Positions 25,801 to 39,400 of a stretch of DNA of 64,000 bases are shown one piece after another (the first letter of the stretch is position 1; the number at the start of each line of letters is the position of its first letter). Source of the DNA: Salvelinus alpinus (Eukaryota > Chordata > Actinopteri > Salmoniformes > Salmonidae); the NCBI RefSeq assembly GCF_045679555.1, contig NC_092100.1:36356106-36420105 (forward strand). The letters run 5' to 3'. The notes under the pieces are model-generated. The model saw only the letters and a list, made by a program, of their open reading frames with translations, was not told the DNA's origin and searched no databases. The translations under genes and the position numbers were made by a program.

Positions 25801-28800
25801 TGTCACCAAAAGCACTCACAAACTTCTACAGATGCACAATCGAGAGCATCCTGTCGGGCTGTATCACCGCCTGGTACGGCAACTGCTCCGCCCACAACCG
25901 TAAGGCTCTCCAGAGGGTAGTGAGGTCTGCAGAACGCATCACCGGGGGCAAACTACCTGCCCTCCAGGACACCTACACCACCCGATGTCACAGGAAGGCC
26001 ATAAAGATCATCAAGGACAACAACCACCCAAGCCACTGCCTGTTCACCCCGCTATCATCCAGAAGGCGAGGTCAGTACAGGTGCATCAAAGCAGGGACCG
26101 AGAGACTGAAAAACAGCTTCTATCTCAAGGCCATCAGACTGTTAAACAGCCACCACTAACATTTAGCGGCCGCTGCCAACATACTGACTCAACTCCAGCC
26201 ACTTTAAAAATGGGAATTGATGGAAATTATGTAAAAATGTACCACTAGCCACTTTAAACAATGCCACTTAATATAATGTTTACATACCCTACATTACCCA
26301 TCTCATATGTATATACTGTACTCTATATCATCTACTGCATCTTGCCATCTTTATGTAATACATGTACCACTAGCCACTTTAAACTATGCCACTTTATGTT
26401 TACATACCCTACAGTACTCATCTCATATGTATATACCGTACTCTATACCATCTACTGCATCTTGCCATGCCGTTCTGTACCACCACTCATTCATATATCT
26501 TTATGTACATATTCTTTATCCCTTTACACTTGTGTGTGTATAAGGTAGTAGTTGTGGAATTGTTAGGTTAGATTACTTGTTGGTTATTACTGCATTGTCG
26601 GAACTAGAAGCACAAGCATTTCGCTACACTCGCATTAACATTGCTAACCATGTGTATGTGACTAATAAAATTTGATTTGATTTGATTTGCCTGTCTGCAT
26701 CCTGCTTAGCCAATGTTTGCAATGTTGATAAAAAAATAACATTACATCCCTAATTAGACTGCATGTAACTCCCCACTTGAGTTTTGCATTGAGGCAAAAA
26801 ACAATCTGCGAGTTTGTACAAACATGTTCATATTTTTTTGTGTACAACATGTAGCCTAACTCCCCTCCTGAAAAAGGACCCGCGCGTATGCTTAATTGCC
26901 TACTGAGGCATGGAAATTTGAAGGCTACACCAGACAAAGGCGTTCATTGCCGATCAAGGACAGGGCAGCGGAGCACTGAGCAGCAGCTACGTAAAATAAA
27001 ATCCTGTGCAAGAACAGAAATCTCTGTATCCTTAGCCATGGCAAATCAGGTTTCCAGAAAATCCAGAACCGCAGCCACTCCATTAAATTAAACATTCTCT
27101 TCTTCTGTGTTTGTGTGTAGGTGAGCTGCAGCGGAAGATAGGTCTGAAAGTGTTGGAGATGGGTGGTAATGCGGTGGTGGGGTACCTGCAGTGCTTTGAT
27201 CTGGAGGGAGAGTCAGGTCTGGTGGTCCGAGCCATCGGCACCGCCTGCACTCTGGACAAACTCAGCCCTGGGATGGCTCCCAACACCACCACACACACCA
27301 ACACACACACACTCCCCAACACCGCCCCCGCATCCAATGCCTGCAACTCTCCTTCCAAGGACAGCAAAGAGTGAGTATTGAATAATCGCATGAGCATGGA
27401 GCCTGTGTGTGCATGCGAGAGAGGGAGAGGGTGTCTGTCTCCTGCCATTGTACTGACTCCTGTTTGTGTTTTTGGAGCTCTCAACATTTTGGTCTGTTTT
27501 AGGGCAGGGCGGTATACTGTGTTTTACTATATACCGGTATTGATGCACGGACCGGTTTGGATTTTTTCTTTACCCTCCTATAATGGTATTTCAATACTTT
27601 GGTTGTTAAATGTGATACGGAAATCTGGGGCTTGTGATGTCAGTTTTTATAGTTTGCTCCGTTTGCTACTTGAGTCGTCTTTCACCTATCGCCCAGCTGC
27701 ATGCTGCTTTCCACACCAAGCTCTGACCCCTGTCACATGAAAGAGCAGTTGCTCGACCACTGAGTCACAAGCACTTTTTTGCTGTTCAGTCTGCATGGTC
27801 AGATAGATGCAACAAGATGTTGGTGACATGCTACTTTCCACAAGCGTTCTATAAGTACACTATTAGTTTGTGTATCTTACTGTCTGCTAGTTTGTAATTT
27901 CTTAGGGAGTTAGCCGCTAATGCTGATTACTAGTTAGTGGGCTAGCTAGCTTGCTAAATGTACTCATCCAGAGCAAGCATGTTGTTTGTGCAACGGTATA
28001 TTCTAAATCAAAGAAGAATAGGCAAAGCATAAATATGTTAGCTAGCTAGCTACATGAGGTAAGAAACCATGTAATGTAACATTACAATTATGGTCATCTG
28101 TCAATAATTCCTCCCTGGCTTATTCATTCGTTCAAACAACTATGTATTCATTGTGCTTCCCACTATATTCCAACTATTTAATTACAATAATAATTATATT
28201 TCCATGATTCCAACAGTTCACCAATTAACTAGTCTTAGATTCTTTGCCCGTTTTATGCTGCCTTGTTTGAGGTTGGATTTAACAGTATGAAACAGAGTGG
28301 AGAAAGCCCCATTGAAATCACTTCATTTGTGTTGCCACCCTAATGTCATTAACCACTCATCAAGAATATAAAGTTATTTTATTATTCAAAAACATAAAAT
28401 AGTCATACCGTAAAATAAATTGGGAAAAATATTGTGATATGATATTTTGGCTGTATTGCCCAGCCCTAGTGTTTGTGTATTATAATCATGTGACATGGCT
28501 ACATTCCTTATCTGGGACATACACACAGCCCCCCTCCCTGTACAGCCTCCCTCTCTCTCTGTTCTCTAGTGAGTTCTAGATGAGTTATATGTCTGAGGGC
28601 TATGCATGAGCTTGTTACTGCTAGTGCACGGTCAGAGAGGAATGGAAAAGGGAATGGATGGAGGGGAGGGATGAAAGGAGCTACAGCATGTAGGTGCATG
28701 TTAAAATGCAAAAGGAGGGGGTAGAGAACCTCATATTTTGTCTTGTCTTTTGTTGTACTCTATTTTTCTTTGCTGCAATGTTGTGGTGTGTTGTGTTTCT

Positions 28801-31800
28801 CTTCTTCTCTACCTTTGCTGCACACGGATTGGCTCTTCTCTTGCTGTGTGCGTTTGGATTCGTCCACTCTGTCCGTCTCTGCGTGGTGAATGGTTCAGGT
28901 CTCCCCTGGCCCACGGATGTCGCTCCACCCACAACAGCCCTGTCCACTCAACCTGCAGCTCTCAGAGACTGTCCCACTCCCAGAACTTCTCTGTCTCTGT
29001 CCCTACTTTGGTCTTCACTGGTACGGACAGAGAAAAAGAGGGAGAGTGAAGGAGGGAGGGAAAGAGGAAGGCTGATCGTTACTGGTTCAGAGTGAGAATG
29101 AGAGAGAAGGGGATTGAGGTAGAGAAATATTGTCCCAGAACTTCTGTGTTCCTACATGGGTCTTCACTGGTACATAGAGTGGGAGGAAGAGATTATTAAA
29201 GAGAGGTAAGGAGACAGAGGTAAAGGGGGGGAAAGGGAAAGCCAGAGCAAAAGAGCAAGGGACAGAGAAACGAGAGAGATAATTACCACCCCCTTCCTAA
29301 AATAAAAAGTAACCCAGAGAGCCCCTTCTTCCTTGCCATTAGATGAGAAGATGGTGACATCCACAGCCCCAAACTCTTCCTGTGTCCCCCTCAGCCAATC
29401 ATAGAGCCCTTACAGGCAGAGCCACTCCCACTGTTAGACATTAGATACCCACCCAAGCAGATCCATCCCTTCCACCTTTCCTCAGCACCCCTCTTAGTCC
29501 AGTTTTAGTTTAGTCAACTTTATTTGTCTTCAAGGCGCAGTCACTCAGGAGTCTGTTGGGCTCAATTCCATTTCAATTCAGTCTATTCTGGAAGTGAATT
29601 GAAAATTCCACTACAAGAAACTGCTCATTCCTTTGGTGTTGTGTTGGTATGGCCCATGTTGTGTGTGTGTGTGTGTTTCTGCCGTGCTTTCCTCCTCAGT
29701 TGGATATATAGTATCTGTGTTTCTGTTTACCAGTGTTTTCCGTAGAATTTTTTTCAGCAGCGGTGGTAAAGTTTTTTTCTGGATCAAAATGGTGCTTAAG
29801 TGGTGGGTGTTGCAAACGTGTGTTAGTGGGCGTGGCCAATGGTGCGGTCCCCGACCCAAGATTTTAGAAGCCCTCTTGGCCGCAGAGACAAACTGTTGCT
29901 GTTTTAAAGCAAATTTCCTGCAATTCTACACATTTTGCCATGGCTTGTGCCGTGTTCTTATGCTGAGTCACTTAAACATTATAACTAAATCAATGGGGGC
30001 CCCATGCCATGTAAATTTGGTAATTTAGTTTCTCCCTGACTGTTAGTTCTGAAAGATAATCTTATATATAAAAAAATATACTGAACAAAAATATCAACGA
30101 GGCCTCCCGAGTGGCGCAGTGGTCTAAGCCACTGCATCACAGTGCTAGCTGTGCCACTAGAGATTCTGGATTCGAGTACAGGCTCTGTCGCAGCCGGACG
30201 TGACCGGGAGACCCATGGGGCGATGCACAATTGGCTAGGGGAGGGTTTGGCCGGCAGGGATGTCCTTCTCCCATCGCGCACTAGTGACTCCTGTGGCGGA
30301 CCGGGCGTGGACCGGGCGCAGCTGGAAGCCAGCTCCACGCTGACCCGGCGACCGTGTCAGCGTGGAGCTGGCTTCCAGCTTAAGTGGGCATTGTGTCAAG
30401 AAGCAGTGCGGCTTGGTTGGGTTGTGTTTCGGAAGACGCACGGCTCTCGACCTTCGCCTCTCCTGAGTCCGTACGGGAGTTGCAACGATGAGACAAGACT
30501 GTAACTACCAATTGGATCCCACGAAATTGGGGAGAAAAGGGGGTAAAATAAATGATTAAATATAAATATCAACGCTACATGTAAAGTGTTGGTCCCATGT
30601 TTCATCAGCTGAAATAACAGATCACAGAAATGTTACATATGCACAAAAAGCTTATTTCTCTCACATTTTGTGCACCAATTTGTATACATCCCTGTTAGTG
30701 AGTAATTCTCCTTTGCCAAGATAATCCATCCACCTGAAAGGTGTGGAATATCAAGAAACTGATTAAATGGCATGCTCGTTACACAGGTGAACCTTGTGCT
30801 GGGGCCACTCAAAATGTTTAGTTTTGTCACACAACACAATGCCACAGATGTCTAAAGTTTTGAGAGGGCGTATTATGGCATGTTAACTGCAGGAATGTCC
30901 ACCAGAGCTGTTGCCAGAGAATTGGATGTTCATTTTAGAGAATTTGGCAGTACATCTAACTGGCCTCCGTAGACCAAGTGTAACTAGCCCAGGACCTCTA
31001 CATCCGGCTTCTTCACCTGTGGGATCGTCTGAGACCAGCCACCTGGACAGCTGATGAAATTGTGGGTTTGCACAACTGAAGAATTTCTGCACAAACTGTC
31101 AAAAACAGTCTCAGGGAAGCTCATCTGCGTGCTTGTCCTCCTCACCATGGTCTTGACCCAACTGCAGTTCGGTGTCGTAACAGACTTCAGTGGGCAAATG
31201 CTTCAATGGCAACTGGCACCCAGGAGAAGTGTGCTCTTCAAGGATAAATCCCGGTTTCAACTGTACCGTTGTGTGGGCGAGCGGTTTGCTGATGTGAACA
31301 GAATGCCTCATGGTGGCGGTGAGGTTATGGTATGGGCAGGCATTGAGCATGTTTGGAATGCTCTGGATCGACTCGAACGACGGCGTGTTCCAGTTCCCGT
31401 CAATATCCAGCAACTTTGCACAGCCATTGAAGAGGAGTGGGACAACATTCCACAGGCCACAATCAACAACCTGATCAACTCTATGTGAAGGAGATGTGTC
31501 AAATGATGTGTCAAATGGCATGAGGCAAATGGTGGTTGAACCAGATACTGACTGGTTTTCTGATCCACGCCCCTTTTTTTTTTTTTTTTACCAACAGGTG
31601 TATATCTATATTCCCAGTCATCAAATTTTATTGGTCACATACACATAGGTTAGCAGATGTTAATGCGAGTGTAGCAAAATGCTTGTGCTTGTAGTTCCGA
31701 CAGTGCAGAAATCCATAGATTAGGGCCTAATGAATTTATTTAAATTGACTGATTTCCTTATATGAACTTTAACTCCGTGACATTTGAAATTGTTGCATTT

Positions 31801-34800
31801 GTATTTTTGTTCAGTGTATATAGGTCCATTATCTTTCTAAACTTTATCTGGTTTTAGTCATTTAAGTTTACACTGAAAAGTTTACACCCCCCCCCCCATT
31901 TTTTAAAATAAATTATACATATATATACACACACACACACACATACACACACACAGTACCAGTCAAAAGTTTGTACACACCTACTCATTCAAGAGTTTTT
32001 CTTTATTTTTACTATTTTCTATATTGTAGAATAATAGTGGAGACATCAAAACAGTGAAATAACACATGGAATCATGTAGTCACCAAAAAAGTGTTCAACA
32101 AATCAAAATATATTTTAGATTCTTCAAAGTAGCCACCCTTTGTCTTGATCCAGGCTGTATCACCACCGGCCGTGATTGGGAGTCCCATAGGGGGGCGCAC
32201 AATTGGCCCAGTGTCGTCTGGGTTTGGCCGGTGTAGGCCATTATTGTAAATAAGAATTGACTTGTCTAGGTTAAATAAAGGTTAAATTAAAAAATAACAA
32301 AAATGTTCACATACTTGGCATTCTTTCAACCAGCTGCACCTGGAATGCTTTTCCCACAGTCTTGAAGGAGATCCCACATATGTTTTCCCTTGTCACTTAT
32401 TCCAAACCATCTCAATTGGGTTGAGGTCAGATGATTGTGGAGGCCAGGTCATCTGATGCAGCACTCCATCACTCTCCTTCTTGGTCAAATTTCCCTTACA
32501 CAGCCTGGAGGTGTGTTTGGGTCATTGTCCTGTTGAAAACAAATGATAGTCCCACTAAGCGCAAACCAGATGGGATGGTGTATCGTTGCAGAATGCTGTT
32601 GTAGCCATGCTGGTTAAGTGTGCCTTGAATTCTAAATAAATCAGACAGTGTCACCAGCAAAGCACCATCACACCTCCTCCCCCCATGCATTACAGTGGGA
32701 AACACACATGCAGAGATCTTCCGTTCACCTACTCTGTGTCTCACCAAGACACGGCGGTTGGAACCCTAAGTTTTTTTTTTGGGGACCAAAGGACATATTT
32801 CCACTGGTCTCATGTCCATATTGCTCGTGTTTCTTGGCCCAAGCCAGTCTCTTCTTATTATTGGTGTCCTTTTAGTAAACTCAGCAAAAAAAGAAATGTC
32901 CCTTTTTCAGGACCCTGTCTTTCAAAGATAATTTGTAAAAATCCATGCATTCCAGGTATGGAAAATGTATACCGTCAAGGAGGTGTGTAAACAAAACTCC
33001 TTAAAAATTTGGCAAGATAAGAAGTTGGGGTATGGGGGAGACAAAATACTGATACCTACATATAAAAACATTTTGGTTTACCCAAATAGGAACTGTTCAC
33101 ATTGGAATTTTCATCATGAGGCTGGTTGAGAGAATGCCAAGTGTTCAAAGCTGTCATCAAGGCAAAGGGTGGCTACTTTGAAGAATCTCATTCACAATAT
33201 ATTTTGATTTGTTTAACACATTTTTGGGTACTACATGATTCCATATGTGTTATTTCATGGTTTTGATGTCTTCATTAGTGTTCTACAATGTAGAAATAGT
33301 CAAACTTCAGAAAAACCCTTAATTGAGTAGGTGTGTCCAAACTTTGGACTGGTACTATATATACAGTGCATTTGGAAACTATTCAGACCCCTTGACTCTT
33401 TCCACATTTTGTTACGTTACAGCCTTATTTTACAATTGTTTAAATAGTTTTCCCTCCCATCAATCTACACATAATACTCCATAATGGCGAAGCAAAAACA
33501 GGTTTTAGAATTTTTTTAAATGTATTATTTATTTTTACTTAAATATCACATTTACATAAGTATTCAGACTAGAGGTCGACCGATTATGGTTTTTCAACGC
33601 CGATACCGATATTTCGAGGACCAAAAAAAGCTGATACCGATTAATCGGACGATTTTTATATATATATTTGTAATGATGACAATTACAACAATACTCAATG
33701 AACACTTTTATTTGAACTTAATATAATATGTAAATAAAATCAACTTAGTCTCAAATAAATAATGAAACATGTTCAATTTGGTTATAATAATGCAAATCCA
33801 CAGTGTTGGAGAAGAAAGTAAACGTGCAATATGTGCCATGTAAAAAAGCTAACGTTTAAGTTCCTTGCTCAGAACATGAAAGCTGGTGGTTCCTTTTAAC
33901 ATGAGTCTAGAATATTCCCAGTGAAGAAGTTTTAGGTTGTAGTTATTATAGGAATTATCTGACTATTTCTCCCTCTACCATTTGTATTTAATATACCTTT
34001 GACTATTGGATTTTCTTATTGGCACCATAGTATTGCCAGCGTAATCTCGGTAGTTGATAGGCTTGTAGTCATAAATCGCACAATGCTTGAAGCACAGCGA
34101 AGAGCAGCTGGCAAACGCAGGAAAGTGCTGTTTGAATGAATGCTTACGAGCCTGCTGCTGCCTACCACCGCTCAGTCAGACTGCTCTATCAAATCATAGA
34201 CTTAATTAGAATCCAAAAATGTGTCCAAAAATGCCGATTACCGATTTGTTATGAAAACTTGAAATCGGCCCTAATTAAATCGGCCATGCCCTTTACTCAG
34301 TACTTTGTTGAAGCACCTATTTTAGTCAGATGTTTTGGAGTGGCGGCAATGCTTTAGCAGCGGTGGCCCCCACTGCTGCTAAATTAATCTAAGGGAAACA
34401 CTGTGCTTACGCTTCATGTGCTTGGCTTTCTGTTCCACGGCCAAGTAATTTGCACTCCACACACTTCACATACATCTATCAGCAAAGCATCTCTCCACAC
34501 CACACCCACACTGACTGATGGGTGTGTGTGTTCTCCTGGCAGGCCCGTGTTCAGTGAGGACCCCCCCCATCCCCTCTCCGGCCCCCCCACGCCTCTCAGA
34601 ACCCTTCCTTCCTCCTCTCCTCCTCCCTTCTCTCCATCCAAGCCATGCAGTCGCCAGTCCTCCTCCTCAGACACAGACCTCAGTCTGACACCCAGGATTG
34701 GTAAGACCTCACCACCCTCCTCACCCTCTCCTCCCCTCTCTGCACCTTTCCTCATCCCCACTCAGAAACTCACTGTGTTGTTTATTTTGCTATCCCAGTT

Positions 34801-36331
34801 CATTGTTTTATTGATTTATTTCAAGTCATTTTGTTAGAATCACACTGACAACAGCTGTTGACCATAGAGTTCTGGTGTTCACCACATAATAACCCGCACA
34901 GGACATGGCTCCCCCTACTGGTGGAAATACACCCTTTGATCCCCCTCACTTCCTTTCTTCCCCAACTCCCTTCTTCCTAAAGGAGTTTTATTTCCCTTCC
35001 TTTTTTTCCCCTGTCAGATTTCAAATCATGTGACTCTCCTCCACTGTCTCTTTCTTTTCTGCTTTTCTTGCTGTTTTCTTGTTTTTATCCTTGTTTTCTG
35101 TCTCCCTACCTCCTGCCTCTCTCTCTCTTTCTCTCTCTCTTCACCTCTTTCTCTGCAGAGAGGTTTGTGTCTCGTCCTGGGGTCTTCCTCTGTCCCAGTT
35201 CCCCCACCCCCTCCTTCGATTCCCCGTCCCTTCCTTCCTCTGGGCTAATCCTGTGCAGCATTGGGTCTGCCCTCAGAGCCTACACCCCACCCCCTCTTCC
35301 CTCTGTCCAATCAGAGGGGTCTGTGTTGAGAAAGACTGTATCATTCAGTGAAGAGCTGATGCTGGCGGCCTCCGGTAGGACGGTTATGAAGGTCTATAAC
35401 TGTCTCTAACACTATAACAGCCTGCAGGACTCATGAAGCCCAACAACACCCCTTATAACACTTGTTACACTTAAATAGCCTTTATTAAAGTCTCTGGTAG
35501 GGCACAGAGTTCAGAAGTCATGAAGCACTAAAACACCTTTTACAAACTGTATCTACAACCTCTAACAGCCATAAATGTGCTCCTCTCAAACTTTACCCCA
35601 CTTAACCTGGGTGAAATGTTCTTCCCTGCTGGTCTCTGGCCCCGATACTAACTGCCCTGGAGTGACCCCCTGCCCATGTTTCTCTACCCCAATGTGTGGT
35701 TTAAGGCATGTCCAGACCCCCCACAATCACCCCCATTTGCAAGTCTCTATGGTGGCGTAGTATGCTGTAGTGTACAGAGGGGATAATAAAGCAGCTATGT
35801 GAACTTTCTCTATCCTCACAGGTAGATTTATGGGAATGTTGTCATTAACAAAGGTGTATGATACATGCTATGTAGATATTAGCTTAGTAGTCTAAGTGAC
35901 ACTATTCATCTGGGATTTGCATGGTTGTCGAGGTGTTCCAGCTCGCACAAGCTAAGGCTCGTGCAAGGCTACTTACATACTTGTGGTTGTCGACGAATGC
36001 CAGCTTTCTGTGATGAAGCGATGTGATTGGTGAAGTGTTGTTCTCTCGTCCTATCAGGGATGGGGAGTGGGGGCAGCGTTGGAAAAGAGGCTGGGCCTCT
36101 GAAGACCCTCCTCAGACAACATACCCAATCAGCTCTGGAGCAGAGGGTAAGCACACACACCGGACACACACTGCACTGCATTTAGCTGTGTGAAAGGGTG
36201 AATTGTGAAGAGTTTGTGAGGGTGAAGTATGATTATGTTAGAGTGAATAATGTTCCGTCTCTCCATCTTCTTGACCACTCCTTCCTCTCAGGGAGCCTCA
36301 TCCTCTGGTATATTTGTAAACACCAGGGTAT

Positions 36332-36417
<86 letters not shown>

Positions 36418-39400
36418 GTTTATTCTGGATGCTTCTAGCAAACCTCTCTTTCCTGCCTGAGTTCTGCTCAGGTGTTTTAGTCTTTAGTTGCACTGCTTCT
36501 CAACAGTTTACAGTGGTATCCTCTCCTTACAGTGCATTCGGAAAGTATTCAGACACCTTGACTTTTTCCACATTTTGTTACGTTACAGCCTTATTCTGAA
36601 ATGTATTATTTTTTACTTCATCAATCTACACACATTTACTCCATAATGACGAAGCAAAAACTGGTTTTTAGATTTTTTTGCAAATGTATGAAAAAATATG
36701 TATATTTACATAAGTATTCAGAACCTTTACTCAGTACTTTGTTGAAGCACCTTTGGCAGCGATTGTAGCCTCAAGTCTTCTTGGGTATGACACTACAAGC
36801 TTGGCACACCTGTATTTGGGAGTTTCTCCCATTAAGAGTCCTTTAGATGTCTTTTGGCAAAGTCCAAGCGGGCTGTTGTGCCTTTTACTGAGGAGTGGCT
36901 TCTGTCTGGCCACTCTACCATAAATGCCTGTTTGGTGGAGTGCTGCAGAGATGGTTGTCCTTCTGGAAGGTTCTCCCATCTCCACAGAGGAACTCTGGAG
37001 CTCTGTCAGAGTGACCATCCGGTTCTTGGTCACCTCCCCCAATCAATTGATTGGACATGACTTGTAAAGGCACACATCTGTCTGTATAAGGTCCCACAGT
37101 TGACAGTGCATGTCAGAGCAAAAACCAAGCCATGAGGTTGTAGGAATTGTCTATAGAGCTCCGAGACAGGATTGTGTCGGCACAGATCTGGGGAAGGGTA
37201 CCAAAACATTTCTGCAGCATTGAAGGTTCCCAAGAACACAGTGGCCACCATAATTCTTAAGTGGAAGAAGCTTGGAACAACGAAGACTCTTCCTAGAGCT
37301 GGCCGCCCGGCCAAACAGAGCAATCTGGGGAGAAGGGCCTTGGTCAGGGAGGTGACCAAGAACGCGATAGTCACTCTGAAAGAGTTCTAGAGTTCCTCGA
37401 GGGAGATGGGAGAACCTTTCAGAAGGACAACCATCTCTGCAGCACTCCACCAAACAGGCCTTTATGGTAGAGTGGCCAGATGGATGCCACTCCTCAGTAA
37501 AAGGCACATGACATCCCACTTGGAGTTTGCCAAAAGGCACCTAAGACTCAGACCATGAGAAACAAGATTCTCTAGTCTGATGAAACCAAGATTGAATTCT
37601 TTGGCCTGAATGCCAAGCGTCACGTCTGGAAGAAATCTGGCACCATCCCTACGGTGAAACATGGTGATGGCAGTATCATGCTGTGGGGATGTCTTTCAGC
37701 GGCAGGGACTGGGAGACTAGTCAGGATCGAGGGAAAGATGAACAGAGCAAAATACAGAGTGATCCTTGATGAAAACCTGCTCCAGAGCGCTGAGGACCTC
37801 AGCCTGGGGTGAAGGTTCACCTTCCAATATGACAACGACCCTAAGCACACAGCCAAGACAACGCAGGAGTGACTTCGGGACAAGTCTGAGTGGCCCAGCC
37901 ATAACCCGGACTTGAACCCGATCTAACATCTTTGGAGAGACCTGAAAATAGCTCTGCAGCAATGCTCCCCATCCAACCTGACAGAACATGGAAAGATCTG
38001 CAGAGAAGAATGGGAGAAACTCCCCAAATACAATTGTGCCAAGCTTGTAGCGTCATACCCAAGAAGACTCAGGGCTGTAATCACTGCCAAAGGTGCTTTA
38101 GCAAAGTACTGAGTAAAGGGTCTGAGTAATTATGTACATTTAATTTTTAATAAACATTTCTAAAAAACTGTTTTTGCTTTGTCATTTTTGGGTATTGTGT
38201 GTAGATTGATGAGGATTGATGAGGATTGATGAGAATTCATTTTAGAATAAGGCTGTAACCTAACAAAATTTGAAAATGTCAAGGGGTCTGAATACTTCCC
38301 GAAGGCACTGTATATATGTGTGGGCAGAGACTATAAGTCAGTATGGGGTTTTCTCTTCTATCTTATGCCCTTACAACCCTGCATGTTATTGGTTGAAGAA
38401 GACAGGGTTGAGCATGCCAATCCTTAATTCTACTGTTTCCCTTGTAACCAGATGTCCCGGAGACAGGTTTGAACCCTGACTCCTAACCTGACTTTTATTG
38501 TAACTGACCCTATTTGTATCTTTTCAGGAGTTCCCCATCTTCACGTTGACCTGTTTCCCCCCTGGCTTCTTGGTTCACGTCGGGGGCGTGGTCAGCACCC
38601 GCTCGGTCAAGCTGCTTGACCGCATACACAACCCCGGTGAGTTCCACAAGAATGCACCGTCCTGGCTATAGGAAAACACATGTTGTATTACATGTTGCAC
38701 TGTAGTTTCCAGGCTAGTTCGATCATGTTTATGACATGACCCGCTCACCCAATGGGTGAGGGGTGTGTCACACATAGTGGGATCAGTGTGTTAATTAGGG
38801 TTGGGCGTTATCCAGGTTTTCATATCTAATTACTATTACTGTACCAAACCGGGGTTTACGGTATTACTGGCAGTGCACAGAAGGGGGCGCTATTTTTTTC
38901 CAAAAGTAAAAATAAATAATAATAATAACGCTAACAAAGTACTAGCGAATTCCCATAGCGGATGCTAGCTAAATGCTAAGATGCGCAAGCGAACATAAAC
39001 TAATGCAAGGACAGACACCCCAGCTCATAAAGTTGTACAACTATCACAAATGGTTTGCTGCAGAAACAAATATTAGACAGCAGGGCTCTTGAACCAGGAG
39101 GGGATTGGTTGTCTTTACTGTTACTGTTACCAACAGATGAAAAGCATGCCCAGAGTAAACTGCCTGCTACTCAGTCCCAGTTGCTAATATGCATAGTATT
39201 AGTAGATTTGGATAGAAAACACTCTGAAATTTCTAAAACTGTTTGAATGATGTCTGTATAGGGGGTATAACGGAACTCATATGGCAGGCGAAAACCTGAG
39301 AAAAATCCAACCAGGAAGTGGGAAATTTGAGGTTTGTAGTTTTTCAAAGCTTGGCCTATTGAATACACAGTGTCTATGGGGTCATTTTGCACTTCCTAAG

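Larger units (their letters stand above)
30081..31816 (+). mobile_element. Tc1-like transposon carrying a SINE and a LINE fragment
   Basis: Same end type as 364-1728: ctgaacaaaaatatcaacg on the left and tatttttgttcagtg on the right, flanked by TA. A SINE interrupts the left end, and a 3'-end LINE fragment lies at 31620-31712. Transposase remains at 30842-31488. Confidence 0.85.
31954..33356 (-). mobile_element. Tc1-like transposon with 'cagtaccagtcaaaagtttg' ends
   Basis: The left end cagtaccagtcaaaagtttg pairs with caaactttggactggtact on the right. The transposase is on the - strand and badly broken: [20 protein letters not shown] at 32496-32747. A truncated SINE (32147-32298) and a foreign Tc1 end (32876-32945) are embedded. 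Confidence 0.82.
29731..34409. mobile_element. host repeat with 'cagtgttt' ends, broken by nested insertions
   Basis: The left end cagtgttttccgtagaatt with cagcagcggtgg pairs with the right end ctgctaaattaatctaaggg..aaacactg. Flanks tgtttac and tgcttac match in 6 of 7 bases. Between the ends, only about 29731-30078 and 34321-34409 belong to the host; Tc1, SINE, LINE and another repeat fill the rest. Confidence 0.6.

Noticed and set aside
28694..28898. hydrophobic open frame ([20 protein letters not shown]) upstream of the candidate exon
   Set aside because: T-rich intron sequence; no conserved domain, no coding context, and out of frame with the gene.
34403..34837. 144-residue frame extending beyond exon 7 on both sides
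   Set aside because: Only 34543-34700 is bounded by splice sites and matches C2CD5; the rest is read-through into intron sequence.
36198..36599. 133-residue frame with a long His/Thr run
   Set aside because: It is a translation of the (CA)n microsatellite and surrounding intron sequence.
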